Positions 33,638 through 45,003 are shown, counted from the stretch's first letter. The stretch: 64,000 nucleotides of DNA from Mycoplasmopsis mucosicanis (GCF_006546935.1 NZ_SMDN01000006.1:1-64000), one strand, 5' to 3'. Translations and numbers: made by a program. Notes: generated from the letters alone by a model not told the origin.

Positions 33638-34333
33638 ATGGAAAAATTAATGTTGTGAGGAAGAAATTCTGTTAGTGATGCAATAAGTGCAAAATTGCCT
33701 ATTGAACAAATTTATGTATCTTCAGAAAGTCTTGCTCACAAAATAAAAACACAAACTAGAGCAAATGTTTCAATCAAAGATGAAAGATTTTTTAACCAAA
33801 TCACAAATGAAAACCATCAAGGAATTATTGCTACTTTAAAAGATTTCCCTATATATGACCTCGACACAATAATTAAAGATATGCCTCAAAATATACTAGT
33901 TTTAGATAGAGTTCAAGATCCACATAATTTAGGAGCAATAATAAGAAGTGCTAATGCATTAGGAATTACTCACCTAATCTTAACAAAAGATAGAAGTGCT
34001 AATATCACCTCGACTGTTCTTAAGGTTTCTTCAGGTGGTTTTGTTGGTTTGAAAATTATAAAAGTTAACAACTTGGTTGCAACAATAAAAAAACTCAAAA
34101 AAAATGGTTATTGAGTATATGCTTCAGCATTGAATCAAAATGCTCAACATTTTGATTCAATAACTTACAATAAACCATCAATTTTAATTGTCGGAAATGA
34201 AGCAAATGGAATTTCACAACCTGTGTTAAATGAGTCAGATGTTCTCGTTTATATACCTCAAAAAGGTAGCGTTCAATCAATGAATGTCTCTGTTGCTAGT
34301 GCTCTATTAATGTATCAACTCACCAAGGAGTAA
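33638..34333 (+). CDS. rlmB: 23S rRNA (guanosine-2'-O)-methyltransferase RlmB-like
   Basis: 231 aa SPOUT methyltransferase. N-terminal GRNSVSDAI substrate domain, then DRVQDPHNLGAIIRSANALG, VGNEANGIS, and IPQKGSVQSMNVSVASALLMY knot motifs. RlmB methylates G2251-equivalent in the 23S peptidyl-transferase region. Position right after cysS matches the Firmicute order. It holds a perfect 13-bp inverted repeat (34130-34160). SD AAGGGGA before ATG 33638. Confidence 0.92.
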
Positions 34334-34334
34334 G

Positions 34335-34895
34335 ATGAGTTTTTTTAAAAATATTGACCTCTATAACGATAGTTCTATTGGTCAATATGTCCTTAAATTA
34401 AGTAAGCCTAAATTGATTAAAATTATAGATTTCAAGTACAAAAATCTTATTACTCAAACAATTCGATTTCAGTTGAGTAAAACCTTCAATGTTCCCCTTG
34501 AAGTAGAAGACTTGTATAATGAATTTTTATTCGAATGTTATTCAATAACTCAAAAATTCAATAGCGAATTAAATTGCAGTTTCAAGACATATATTTTGAA
34601 GATTTCAAAATATTTTGTTCTTGGAAAGGTTAGTTATTGACTGCGTTCAAAAAGATGTTCAAAACTAACATCTGTACCTGTAGATGAAATTATTGATATC
34701 AAGGATGATTCTGCACAAAATGAACTCGATAATTTGCTCAAAAGTATTGATTTTTCAGTGTTTTTGGAAAAAAACAACAACTTAAATAATCATTCAAACA
34801 GCAAATCAATTTTTCTCAATTCATTCATCACTTCTCAACAAAAAAATAATATAGTGCTTAACCTCCAAAAAAAATTTTCACTGTTCTATCAATAA
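34335..34895 (+). CDS. Divergent sigma-70-family factor at the sigH position
   Basis: 186 aa. Residues about 30-115 (YKNLITQTIRFQLSK, DLYNEFLFECYSITQKF, LNCSFKTYILKISKYF, then RSKRCSKLTSVPVDEII) follow the pattern of sigma region 2 in SigH: buried YKN start, D-x-x-x-E helix, SFK-Y segment, then a basic RxKR and a PxDE segment. The rest is Asn/Ser-rich and shows no clear region 4 helix-turn-helix. It begins 1 nt after the rlmB stop and precedes rpmG-secE-nusG, exactly where Bacillus has sigH. Two independent lines (pattern and synteny) support the call; sequence identity is low. Confidence 0.65.
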
Positions 34896-34963
34896 GTGAT
34901 AAAATAAATTTGGTGCTAGGCACTTTTTTATTTACCGTTTAATAAGGAGCATAATATATAATT

Positions 34964-35113
34964 ATGAAGAAAACAAAAGTTTCATTGAGCTGTTCTGAAT
35001 GCTTTGCTCTAAATTACTCAACTCCTAAGAGTGCTGGCAATATGCAAAGAATTCAAATAAAAAAATTCTGTCCAAAGTGTAGATTACATACAGTTCACAA
35101 AGAGGAAAAGTAA
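34964..35113 (+). CDS. rpmG: 50S ribosomal protein L33
   Basis: 49 aa. Zinc-ribbon L33: CSECFALNY in the N-terminal half and FCPKCRLHTVHKEEK at the end, both CxxC pairs present. Typical length. Its stop overlaps the secE start (TAATG). In Firmicutes rpmG, secE and nusG form a common block. Confidence 0.93.
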   Translation: MKKTKVSLSCSECFALNYSTPKSAGNMQRIQIKKFCPKCRLHTVHKEEK

Positions 35114-35313
35114 TGGTAAAGAAAGAAATAAAACAAAAAAAATACAGAGTTAGACGTTTCTTTAAAGAATTAAAACGTGTGCGATGGCCATCACAAAAAA
35201 CAAACTGAATGTCTTTTGTTAAAGTTGTAATTTTTACTGTTATTTTTACGGCTATTGTTATGGGTTTTGCAACATTAATCACATTATTATGATCAAGATT
35301 AGGAATTAAATAA
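35113..35313 (+). CDS. secE: Protein translocase subunit SecE
   Basis: 66 aa. Basic N terminus with RRFFKELKRVRWPSQKTNW, the conserved amphipathic SecE motif, then a single TM (VVIFTVIFTAIVMGFATLI). Part of the SecYEG membrane channel. Two Trp are TGA codons. Coupled with rpmG and followed by nusG after 12 nt. Confidence 0.95.
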
Positions 35314-35325
35314 TAGAGGTAGTTT

Positions 35326-35931
35326 ATGGAAGAAAAAAAATTTTTATGATATATGATAAGCACTGTTTCTGGTAAAGAAGACGTTGTTGTAGAAAGTTTA
35401 AAAAACCGAATAGTTAGCGAGGAAGTTGAAGACTGTTTTAATCAAAATGCATGTAGTGAAGGTGCATTTAAAATATTCAAAAAACCTTCTTTATCTGCTA
35501 AAGAAGCTGAAAAAAAATTGAATGGCGAACCATACACAAAAAAAATGATCAATATGTACAGCGGCTACATTTTTATCAACATGCATATGTCTGATAAAGC
35601 TTGATTTGTAGTGCGAAACACTCAATATGTTACTGGTCTGATAGGTTCTTCAGGAAAAGGTGCTAAACCAACTCCAGTTACTATACGTGAAATTAAAAAA
35701 TGTTTTCAGTCAGAAGAAAAACTTTTGAAAGACTTTAATGATGGTAAATTTGAAACAAAATTCTCAATAGGTGAAATTGTTGAAATAATTTCAGGACCTT
35801 TTAAAGGACAAAGTGGTAAGGTTACTGATGCTAACGACACAACAAAAATCGCAACTGTTGAAGTTGATCACTTTGGTAAAAACGTGCCTACAGAATTCGA
35901 TTATGATGTTATAAAAAGTCAAGAAAAATAA
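35326..35931 (+). CDS. nusG: Transcription termination/antitermination protein NusG
   Basis: 201 aa. NGN domain starting WYMISTVSGKEDVVVESL, with MYSGYIFINMHM, and a C-terminal KOW motif (GEIVEIISGPFKGQSGKVT). Modulates RNA polymerase elongation. SD GAGGT before ATG 35326; last gene of the block before a strong terminator. Confidence 0.96.
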
Positions 35932-35932
35932 T

Positions 35933-35978
35933 AAAAAATGAATTTTTACTCATAGATTATCAGTAAAAATTCATTTTT
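35933..35978. terminator. Bidirectional terminator between nusG and serS
   Basis: Stem AAAAAATGAATTTTTACT / AGTAAAAATTCATTTTTT with an 11-nt loop. Confidence 0.85.
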
Positions 35979-35979
35979 T

Positions 35980-37245
35980 TTATTTTATTAGCTCACAACC
36001 TATATATGGTATTAATTTTGTTGGAACGCTTATTGAACCATCTTTATTTTGATAATTTTCAAGAATTGCAGCTATTAGTCTATCAATTGCAAGTCCTGAA
36101 CCATTCATTGTGTGAGCATATTGATTTTCACCATTTTCATCTTTATATCTAATCATTGCTCTACGCGCTTGAAAGTCTCCCATATATGACACTGATGAAA
36201 TCTCTCTAAACTGAATTTCTGAAGGTAATCACACCTCCAAATCAATTGTTTTTCTAGATGAAAAACCAGTATCACCTGTGCATAAAAGCACTTCACGATA
36301 AGGAAGTTCTAATAATTCTAGAACTTTTTTTGCTTGATCAAGCATTTGTTCAAATTCGCTAATTGCATCTTTTTGACTTGTTATTTTAACAAGTTCAACT
36401 TTTTTAAATTGGTGCAATCTTATAATTCCTTTAGTGTCTTTACCACCACTGCCCGCTTCAGATCTAAAACATTCAGTAAAACCAGTAAATCTTTTTGGTT
36501 TAGAAAGGTCAATAATCTCATTATTGTATAGGTTGGTAAGAGTAACTTCGGCAGTTGGAATCAAGTATCAATCTGAACCATCAACACTAAATAAATCTTC
36601 TTTAAATTTAGGAAGTTGGCCAGTACCAAACAAGATATTAGGTTTTGCAATTACTGGTGTAGAAACTTCTAAATAATCGTTTTGTGTATGTAAGTCAAGC
36701 AAGAAATTCTGAATAGCTCTTGCAAGTTTTGCACCTAAACCTTTATAAATCACGAATCTTGAACCAGATAATTTAACACCTCTCTCAATATCAATAATAT
36801 CAAGATTTTTGGCCACTTCATAGTGTGGCAATGTTCTCGCTACAAGACCCCTACCTAATTTATCATGTGTTGCTAAAATAACATTTTGCTTGTCACTTTC
36901 ACCAGTAGGAACTTCATCAAGAGTAATATTTGGAATAGTGGCCAATAATTCATCACATTGTTGTTCAATTTCTCTTGATTTTTGTTCAAAATTCAATTGC
37001 TCTTTTTTGATTAAAGCAGCTTGCACTTTAAGTTCATCTAATTTATTTTTGTTGTTTTTGAACTCAGCAAAACTTTTGCTAAATTTAGCTAATTCGGCTT
37101 TTTTTGATTGAGCATCATGCATAAATTTGCCTCTTTTTGCTAATAACTCAACCAAATTATCATAAATCGAAATGTCAAAGTTTCTTTTCATTAAACTGCT
37201 GCGAACTTTGTCTTTATTTTCTTGAATATATTTAATGTTTAACAT
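35980..37245 (-). CDS. serS: Seryl-tRNA synthetase
   Basis: 421 aa. Class II synthetase. N-terminal coiled-coil arm (residues 30-105, tRNA binding), motif 2 region [25 protein letters not shown], motif 3 [16 protein letters not shown]. Full length. SD AGGAG precedes ATG 37245. No T-box leader. Convergent with nusG. Confidence 0.97.
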
Positions 37246-37283
37246 TTTTGCTCCTAGTAATATTAAATTATAGCATTTTGAAT

Positions 37284-39614
37284 TTAGAAGCCATTCTCAA
37301 ATAATGCAGTCGTTGTGGAACCTTTATCATCAAATCCATTTGGATAAATAACTCTTAAATTTTCTCTAAATGATGCTTTTTGAGCGGGGTAAAGATTTTT
37401 GTCTGAACCATCAATAAGGTTGTATGCCTTAATTTTTTTATCACCTTTTCCATAATCCTGCGACAACAAAAATGGAGTAAAGCCTGCTTGCTTACTTAAA
37501 TCATAAAGATTTACCGAACTTGCAACTGAACTATAAATACCAATCATTTGACCAAAATCATTGTAAACTAGCGAGCCAGAAGCTCCATAATAAAGTGATG
37601 AAAATCACACAGTTTCATTAAAGCCATATCTATCTAATAGAACTTTTCCATGCACTGAAGTGTATGGATAAAAGTTGTTTGTTGTTACTTTTTCTTCATA
37701 ATTGTATGAAGCAACAGCGAATGCTTCTTTATTTTCTGGTGATCTGTATGCTCATTGAATAGAACTATTTCTTTCAATTGGATTATTCAATGACCAAGCA
37801 GAATAACCGTTATCAATTCCAACATAACCTGCGATATAAGCTTCTTTTGAATTCCATAAGTTGTTTTGTGTCGGGTTTTTTATCTCGTTGTGAGATGTGA
37901 TGTAATCTTTTGTAAGCATATATTTTGAAACACTTTTATCTTGATTAGGTAATACATTTGTGTTACTCAATCTTGTCAAATAAGCATCTAGGCCGCTTAT
38001 TGAATCTTTAAATCATTGAGCATATTCACTAGCCATCTTACTCATGTCTATTTCGACCTCAAATACTGCAAAATCAGTATAAAACGGAAATTTTTGCTGA
38101 TTTTTTAATGCATTATTTGCTATTCAATATTCAGAATCTTTATCATCTTCATCTTTATCTTCTATTGATTTAATTTTCTCTTTCAGTTTCTCTTTTGCTT
38201 CTTTTTGAAATTGGTTTACATATTCATCTTTAATAAAATCATAGCCTGCAAATATTAATTTTGGAGCACTTATACCATCTGAAAATTTTGTGTGTTCAGC
38301 AGAAAAATCGGTTTTTCCATAATCAGTAAACCGGTTATCTGAAGCCAACCATTTTGTTCGATACTTTTCTTGGTTTCCATATATAAATTTGTTGTTTTTT
38401 GCTTCAAAATCAGTAATTTTTTGACTACTTTTACCTAACGATATTGCTATTGCTTTGTTTCCTCTTGGATCTTCATAATTCAATTTTTTGTTAAGTTCTT
38501 CACTTAAAGTGTTGGATAAATCTCCGGCAACATGAAGATTGGTTGCTAAAAACAATTTGTATTTATTGTCATTAATTTTATGATAGTCGAGAAGTCATGC
38601 TGTTCCATTATTTGTTGATCTGAAATCATTAGAACTATTATTATTTAATTTTACCCCGAATTTAACTGCAAATGTTCTATCGTATATTTCTTTATAAGCA
38701 TTAACTCTATTGATTTTAGTAAATTTGTCAACAAAACTTGGATATGTGTGGTTTTCTTTATTAATCTTGTTGAAGTTAGGAAAGTTTGGTGGAATTATTG
38801 GAAAATCAGGAAATTGTTGTGGTTTATTTTCTTTTTCTTTTTTTATCTCCGGCTTTTTAGTTTCGCTGTTTTGGATTTTTTGTTTCATTTCTTTTTTGAA
38901 AACAAATGAGAAGTTTGTTGAGTTATTAACTGCTTTATTTTCAAGACATTTATCTAGAAATAAATCAAATACATACTCCTTGTTATATTCAATTTCAGGA
39001 GAAAGAAATTCAAAAATATGTGTGTGTCCATTATCAATAATTTTTGACGTTTGAACACGTTTATCAGTATCATACGTCAAAAATAAAGGTGAATTTTGAG
39101 CGAATTCTAAATGAATACTTAAAACGTTTTTTTCTTTTTCAGTAAGTGGTTCTAAAGACAAAATCGAGTTAGTTTTTTCTTTTTCAATAGGAGTTGTATC
39201 ATGTGAACTATTATCCAGTTTTTCTTGAGTATTTGTGTTTAATTTCTCAAATTTAAATAAAAAGTTACTCGAGTTATTAACTGCACTTACTTCTGTTTTA
39301 TTGTCTAAAAAAAGATCGAACGAATAAGACTTATTATACGTAAATTGTGATGGATTAAATTGGAAAATGTGTGTGTAACCATCATCTTCAATTTTTGACG
39401 TTTGAACACGTTTATGAGTATCATACGTCAAAATTAGATTAGATTTAATTGATTTTAAGAAGTGGATTTTTAATAGACCTTTTTCATCATTTATTGATGC
39501 ATTTACAGAAGTTATTTTGTTCACATTTTTCATTGGTTGTCTGCATGATAGTACACTTAAAGGTAGCAAAAATTGACTCAATAATGCAGCCATTTTAAAA
39601 ATATTTTTCTTCAT
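37284..39614 (-). CDS. Lipoprotein with DUF31 trypsin-like peptidase domain
   Basis: 776 aa. Lipoprotein signal peptide with lipobox SVLSC, Cys24. Residues about 35-230 hold two copies of a ~85-aa beta-rich module (shared LTYDT.KRVQTSKI....THIF). A Pro/Lys-rich linker follows. From about 300 a DUF31 (S1-like) peptidase: His in ATNLHVAGD (about 361), Asp in TDFAVFEVEID (about 513), Ser in YGASGSLVY (about 679). DUF31 proteins include mycoplasmal immunoglobulin proteases (MIP), but no MIB partner gene is next to it here. A surface protease is likely; the substrate is inferred only. Confidence 0.88.
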
Positions 39615-39736
39615 TCAGCCTCCCTGAAACGCGCAAACTATTTTATAATTTTATCTTTGATTTTTAAGCTTTTATTATATAATAAAGCATATTTTGCATA
39701 TTAATATTTATATGTATTAAATTTTAGGAGGTATTC

Positions 39737-39886
39737 ATGAGTTTAAGAACTTACCAACCAAATAAAAGAAAACATGTTAAAGTACATGGTTTTCGAGCAA
39801 GAATGGCTACTGCTAACGGTAGAAAAGTGTTAGCAGCTAGAAGAGCTAAAGGTAGAGCAAGACTAACTGTATCTGACGCAAACTAG
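39737..39886 (+). CDS. rpmH: 50S ribosomal protein L34
   Basis: 49 aa, highly basic: [20 protein letters not shown], then [17 protein letters not shown]. Canonical L34. SD TAGGAGG before ATG 39737. It begins the rpmH-rnpA-yidC block that in many bacteria lies beside dnaA; here dnaA is about 8 kb away. Confidence 0.97.
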   Translation: MSLRTYQPNKRKHVKVHGFRARMATANGRKVLAARRAKGRARLTVSDAN

Positions 39887-39905
39887 TTTTGTGTAGAGTT
39901 TAAAA

Positions 39906-40232
39906 ATGAAAAAACAATACAGATTACAAAAAAGTTGAGAATTTGACAACGTTATCAAAGGTAAAAAACAATTAATAAATAAATATTTAATAATTTACTA
40001 TCTACCTGCAGAGGATTTTAGAGTCGGAATTACAATTCCAAAGAAATTCGCTAATGCAGTAATGAGAAATTATTACAAACGTCAATTAAAATCAATAATT
40101 CACACATTGAATATATATGATTTGAAATTTCACTTCGTTGTTATCTTAAGAAAAGAATTTTTAAATCAAACATACAAAACAAAACTAGACACAACCGAAG
40201 GATTATTCAAGAAAATTAAAAATGGAAAGTAG
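39906..40232 (+). CDS. rnpA: Ribonuclease P protein component
   Basis: 108 aa. Protein cofactor of RNase P for tRNA 5' maturation. FRVGITIPKKFANAVMRNYYKRQLK contains the RNR-type RNA-binding motif. N terminus YRLQKSWEFDNVI is typical (TGA Trp). Starts 19 nt after rpmH; its 3' end overlaps yidC by 11 nt. Confidence 0.94.
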
Positions 40233-42162
40233 ATCAAGTAATTTTGATTATTTCAAGCCATCTCAAGGTTCAAAAAAGCAAAAAAACAAAAAGGAAGCTT
40301 GAAAGAAGGCTTGATTAGTAATTAAAATAATTTTATACGTGCTGTTGTTTGCATTTACTCTTACAGGGTGTGTTCAATCAATAGCAGTAAAAAGTTCTAG
40401 TTTTAGTGGTGCAGGTACTGAATTCTACAGTTCTCAGGAAAAAATATCTCCTGTTGTTGCAACATTTAAACAAGGAACAAAGAAAAAAGACGATAAATAT
40501 CTTAAAGATAATCAATACTACAAAGTTGAACATATTCCTGAAGCAAACTTCCATCTTTCGTACAAAAAATACAAAAGCACTCTTGAAGATTTAAGAAATC
40601 AAGCTAAAAATGTAGGTGCTGAGTATGGTCAAAGAGGTAGTTTTACTTCATCAGTTCAATATATTAAAAACAATGGTGATTTTGTCAACGGTCAGCCTAT
40701 TTTCAAAGGTGAAACTGGTCAATATTTATTTACACTTGACAAAGCAAAAGAATACAAATCAGTATTTAATAACTGAACTCAAGATATTAAATTTATTGAC
40801 CCGCAATTTGATATCAAAAAACTTTATGACGAAAAAACAAAAGATAAAGATGGAAATTACACCTTAGATCCTAAACAACTAAAAATTACATTTCCAGATA
40901 AAGAAAATGTTGTTCTAAAAAAAGCGTCATTATTTAGTCTTTACAGTACTCGCAGTGGTTATGCTAACAGAAATAACGCAATATATGCGCGTGACATATT
41001 TGAATTGCTTTATAGAGAAACATTTTTAAAAGAAGATAACTACTACAAACAATATCTTAAAGATCATAATAAAGCAAGTTATGAAGAAGTACTTAATGAG
41101 ATTGTTGAAGGTAAAAAAACTAAAATTACTGATGAAGAAAGAAACTTCTTAATAAATTACCAAGACACAATCAATAACTATTTATCAATAACTAACCTAA
41201 ACACAACAACATCTAAAGCTCCACAATTAGACGAAAATGGAATACAGACATTTGATAAAAATGGTAATATTCAGCTTACTAATTTAGATCAAGAAAATTC
41301 AATATACGGTGGTCCTTCAACTTCTGTTGGTTCGCAAATTGCTTTTGCTGCTACAGAACCACAAATTCCATTCCCATCATTTGAATCTACATTAGGTTAT
41401 GGACCATTCTTCTCATTTGCTGTTTGACCTCTTTCTGCGTTTGTTATTGCTACTAGAGCACCTTTAGGTGACGCAGGTGGTTGAAGTACAATTCTTGTTA
41501 TTTTCTTAGCAGTAATTATTGTTCGTGCAATAGGTCTTGCAATCACTTGAAAAGCAACAATGTCACAAACAATCCAAGAAGAATTAAGGGCTAAAAAAGC
41601 GAAAATTGACGCAAAATATGCAGATGTGCCAAAAAGCAATAAAGAATTAAAAATGCGTCAACAACAAGAAATAGCAGAGCTTTATAAAAAGAATGGTGTA
41701 AGTCCTATGGATTCACTTATTTCAATAATAATTTCACTACCTATTTTTATTGCTATGTGACGTGTTATCCAGTCGGTTCCTGAATTAAAATCAACAACAT
41801 GACTTGGTATTGACTTTGCTGCAGTTTCCTACAGACGTCTTTTTGCGGGAGAATGACAATACTTCTTTATTCTATTATTTGCGGGCTCAAGTCAAATCTT
41901 GACAATGATAATTCCGCGTATATTGAACAAACGTTCAACAAAACGACTGACTATTGAGCAAAAACAAGCCCTGAAAAAAAGCGATAGAATGCAATGAATA
42001 ATGATGTTTGTTTTCTTATTTATTACATTTGTTTTCAGTGCTGGTGTGCAAATTTATTGAATTATTTCAAACATATGAAGTATTTCACAATCACTAGGAA
42101 TTCATTACTTCAAAAAATCAAATTTTTACAAAAAAAGATATGCAAAAAAAGTTGTATCTTAA
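40222..42162 (+). CDS. yidC: Membrane protein insertase YidC/Oxa1
   Basis: 646 aa. TM1 at about 31-53. A long extracytoplasmic insert (about 55-395) is typical of mycoplasmal YidC. Conserved core from about 400: AVWPLSAFVIATRAPLGDAGGW, groove Arg in VIIVRAIGLAITW, cytoplasmic coiled hairpin LRAKKAKIDAKYAD, QQQEIAELYKKNGVSPMDS, PIFIAMWRVI, and C-terminal TMs. Inserts membrane proteins with or without SecYEG. Overlaps rnpA by 11 nt in a different frame. Confidence 0.95.
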
Positions 42163-42168
42163 TTACCT

Positions 42169-42194
42169 AAAAAACAGGTTTAACCTGTTTTTTT
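42169..42194 (+). terminator. Terminator after yidC
   Basis: Stem AAAAAACAGGTT / AACCTGTTTTTT, loop of 1 nt, T run to 42195. Confidence 0.8.
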
Positions 42195-42259
42195 GTTCCC
42201 TATAATACACAAAAATCAATAATAATGGTAAAATTTAAGCATTAATTTTAGGAGAAAAA

Positions 42260-43240
42260 ATGAAAATATTTAGAATAAAAGAAACAAGTCCTTACATCAC
42301 TCTTCCTTTAGAAAATATCATTCTAAATGACCTTGATATGAAAGGTGACATATTAATTCTTTATCAACACGACAACGCAATAATTATTGGTAACAACCAA
42401 AACGCACACGAAGAAATTAACCGTCAATACGTTATAGATAACGATATCAAATTGGCTCGAAGAAAATCAGGTGGTGGTGCAGTATATCACGATATGGGAA
42501 ACATTAATTTTAGCTTTATTACCGATTACAATAAACAAGGCGGCTATGAAAGATTTTTAGCTCCAATTATTGGCTTTTTAAGATCTCTTGGCCTTGATGC
42601 AGAATTCCATGGCCGAAATGATGTCCATGTAAATGGTGCAAAAATCAGTGGAAATGCTCAATATTTAAGCAAAAATAGAATTGTTAGTCATGGTACCTTG
42701 CTTTACAATGTTGACCTCACAAAACTTTCAAATGCTCTTAACCCTGCAAGAATTAAATATGAGTCAAAAGGTATTCAATCAGTTCGCCAAAGAGTAACAA
42801 ACATTTACGACGAACTAAAAGAAAAAATGGATGTTGAAACCTTTATCACAAAATTAATCAACTACTTTGTTGAACACAATAATGGTGAATTTTTAGAAAT
42901 TCCTTACGAAAAATACAAAGACAAACTCGAAGCAATGCGAAAAGAAGTCAGCTCTGAAGACTGAATTTTCAACAAAGCAGCAACATTTTCATTCCGTAGC
43001 GGCAACAAATTTAAAGGCGGCATTATCAACGTAAAAGGAAACATTGAAAAAGGAATTATTAAAGAGATTTGATTCGAAGGTGATTTCTTATCTAAAAAAG
43101 ATCCACGAGAAATTGAACCTTTATTTAAAGACACACCACTTAAAGAAGAAAACATACGTAAAATCTTTGATTCAATTGATTTTGAAGAATATTTTGGAAC
43201 AATTACTAAGGACGAAATTATTAAATTAATTTTAGGATAG
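42260..43240 (+). CDS. lplA: Lipoate-protein ligase A
   Basis: 326 aa. Activates lipoate with ATP and attaches it to lipoyl domains. Catalytic-domain motifs: IIGNNQNAHEEIN, ARRKSGGGAVYHDMGNINFSF (the RRxSGGGxVxHD signature), KISGNAQYL with the catalytic Lys, and HGTLLYNVDL. C-terminal accessory domain from about 245. Its client is probably the stand-alone lipoyl protein at 14080. SD AGGAGA before ATG 42260; the next gene starts 2 nt after the stop. Confidence 0.95.
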
Positions 43241-43242
43241 CA

Positions 43243-44076
43243 ATGATTAGAAAAACTGTTGAATTAAGCACAGAAACTATTAGTTTTTTGGATGATGATG
43301 ATTATGAAGTATAAAACATAATAGTTCTCTTTCTTCATGGTTTTGGAGATGAAGCTCAGAGAGCTTTATCTCTTTTTAATACCAAAGATAGATTGTATTC
43401 AATTATAGCTCCCGATATGCCTGGCTGCGGAATGTCTTCAAACAACATCAAAGAACCAACAATGCAATATTATTGTGATATTGTGCAAGAATTTATCAAA
43501 AAAGTTATTGGCGATAAAGGTTTTTATATCGTTGCTCAGTCATTAGGCGCAGTCCCTGCTTTGTATAATGCAATAAAAAATGCGAACGTTAAACAAGTAT
43601 TTGGAGTTGTACCAATTATGCCTCGCGACGAAAGTCCTGCTGATATTGAACAAAAAAGACGTTGAATGCTCGCTTCAACACCTGAACAATGATATGAAAC
43701 TCAATTAAATTTATTTTCAGAATACGACAATGATTGAATTATCACCGAAGCAGCTAAACAAAAAATTCTTCAAACACCTAAATCATTTTTTGAATACAGA
43801 ATAAAAACTTTTTCAAAATTAGCTTCTGAAATTTTTGACATGACTTTTGTCAAAAATCTTTATGAGAAGTTTTATAAAACAAACAGAAACTACATGGTTT
43901 TTTTGAGCAGAAATGATAAATTTTTCCGTTTTGACAAAGCGGAAAAATACATAAATCTATACAAAATTTCAACATACGAGTTAAATGATTCAGGACATGC
44001 AATGTTTTACAAAAACACACCTAAAATACATAATTACATAAACAATTTCATTAAAAAAACAGAGGGTTTTTATTAA
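43243..44076 (+). pseudogene. Alpha/beta hydrolase gene interrupted by an in-frame TAA
   Basis: ATG 43243 gives 23 codons, then TAA at 43312-43314; the same frame continues for 253 codons with an intact hydrolase fold. Motifs downstream: VLFLHGFGDE (oxyanion), nucleophile elbow VAQSLGA, acid in LSRNDKFF, His in SDSGHAMF-type NDSGHAMF. A single C to T change (CAA to TAA) would explain it. Lack of further decay suggests a recent event, a sequencing error, or internal initiation. Mycoplasmal neighbours of this type are annotated as esterases/lipases. Sits between lplA and a PQ-loop gene in one operon. Confidence 0.8.
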
Positions 44077-44812
44077 TAGCATCTTAAATTTATTGCTTTT
44101 AGACGGAAAAAATCCTGTTTCTGCCTGAATAGCATTTATTTTTGGAACAATTGCAGTCCTTTCAACAATATGTGTTGGAATACCACAACTCGTTTTTCTT
44201 ATTAAGCACAAAAAAACTGATAAATCAGTCAAATATTATACTTTTTGAGTATTTTTTATAGGTGTTATTGGCTGGATGCTAATAGGTTCTTGAGATTCAT
44301 CTCCACAAAAAATGGTAGGAGCAGCATACGCAAATATGGTTTGCTCAATAATCTTTTCTTTTACTTTGTTCTTTTCATACAAATATTCTCAAAATATTAA
44401 AAAAAGAAAAACTTCTTATTTTGTTTTGATCATAACTCTTTCAATAAGTTTGTTTGCTATTGCTTTTTCGCTTTGAGGCATTCTTGCAAACAAACATTTT
44501 CCACCTACATTAATGCGTGTTTTCCTTATAGTTTTCCCTTTCTTAACAACCACGAGTTTTTTACCTTCAGCACTGCAATCATTTGAACAAAAAAAATTCG
44601 GTGGAATGAGTAAAGGAATGCTTTTTACCTTGCTTTTTATCAATACAACGTGACTTTTATACTGAATTGCGCTAGGATTTAATAGAAATGAATTTAACGG
44701 CGACATCATCGCAACAATTATTTGACAAGGTATTTCATTCATAATGTACAGTGGTTTAGCGATTTTAGTTTTTATTGAAAAAACACACAAAAAACGTGTG
44801 CAACCTTATTAA
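44072..44812 (+). CDS. PQ-loop (SWEET-like) membrane protein with a probable ATT start
   Basis: 246 aa, seven or so TM segments. First PQ-loop IAVLSTICVGIPQLVFLIKHKKTD at about residues 20-43 and a related second one TTTSFLPSALQSF near 160, the inverted-repeat design of PQ-loop transporters. No ATG/GTG near the start; ATT 44072 follows SD AGAGGG by 5 nt and overlaps the hydrolase stop. TTG 44093 is an alternative. The C terminus carries a dispersed-element fragment (KTHKKRVQPY). Substrate unknown. Confidence 0.78.
44784..44803. repeat. Dispersed element fragment at the end of the PQ-loop gene
   Basis: ACACACAAAAAACGTGTG in frame, encoding THKKRV; only the core remains. Confidence 0.4.
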
Positions 44813-44838
44813 AAACTCGTTTATGCGAGTTTTTTTAT
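44810..44838 (+). terminator. Terminator overlapping the PQ-loop gene stop
   Basis: Stem AAAAACTCG / CGAGTTTTT, 6-nt loop, T run. Confidence 0.75.
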
Positions 44839-45003
44839 TCTACTTTTTGTTCTGGAACATAACCACATATGTGAAAAGAGCTTTAAAATTTTCACAAAAT
44901 TCACGTTCTTTTTGTTGTTGAAACACAGATTTAAATAAAGTTTTTTATCATTCTTAATATATTAATAAATTTTGATTTATATAGAGAGAAAGAGAAACGA
45001 GAA

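Noticed and set aside
37246..37283. T-box or riboswitch leaders before serS, tyrS or cysS
   Set aside because: The upstream regions are too short or, for cysS, apparently leaderless; no T-box sequence seen.
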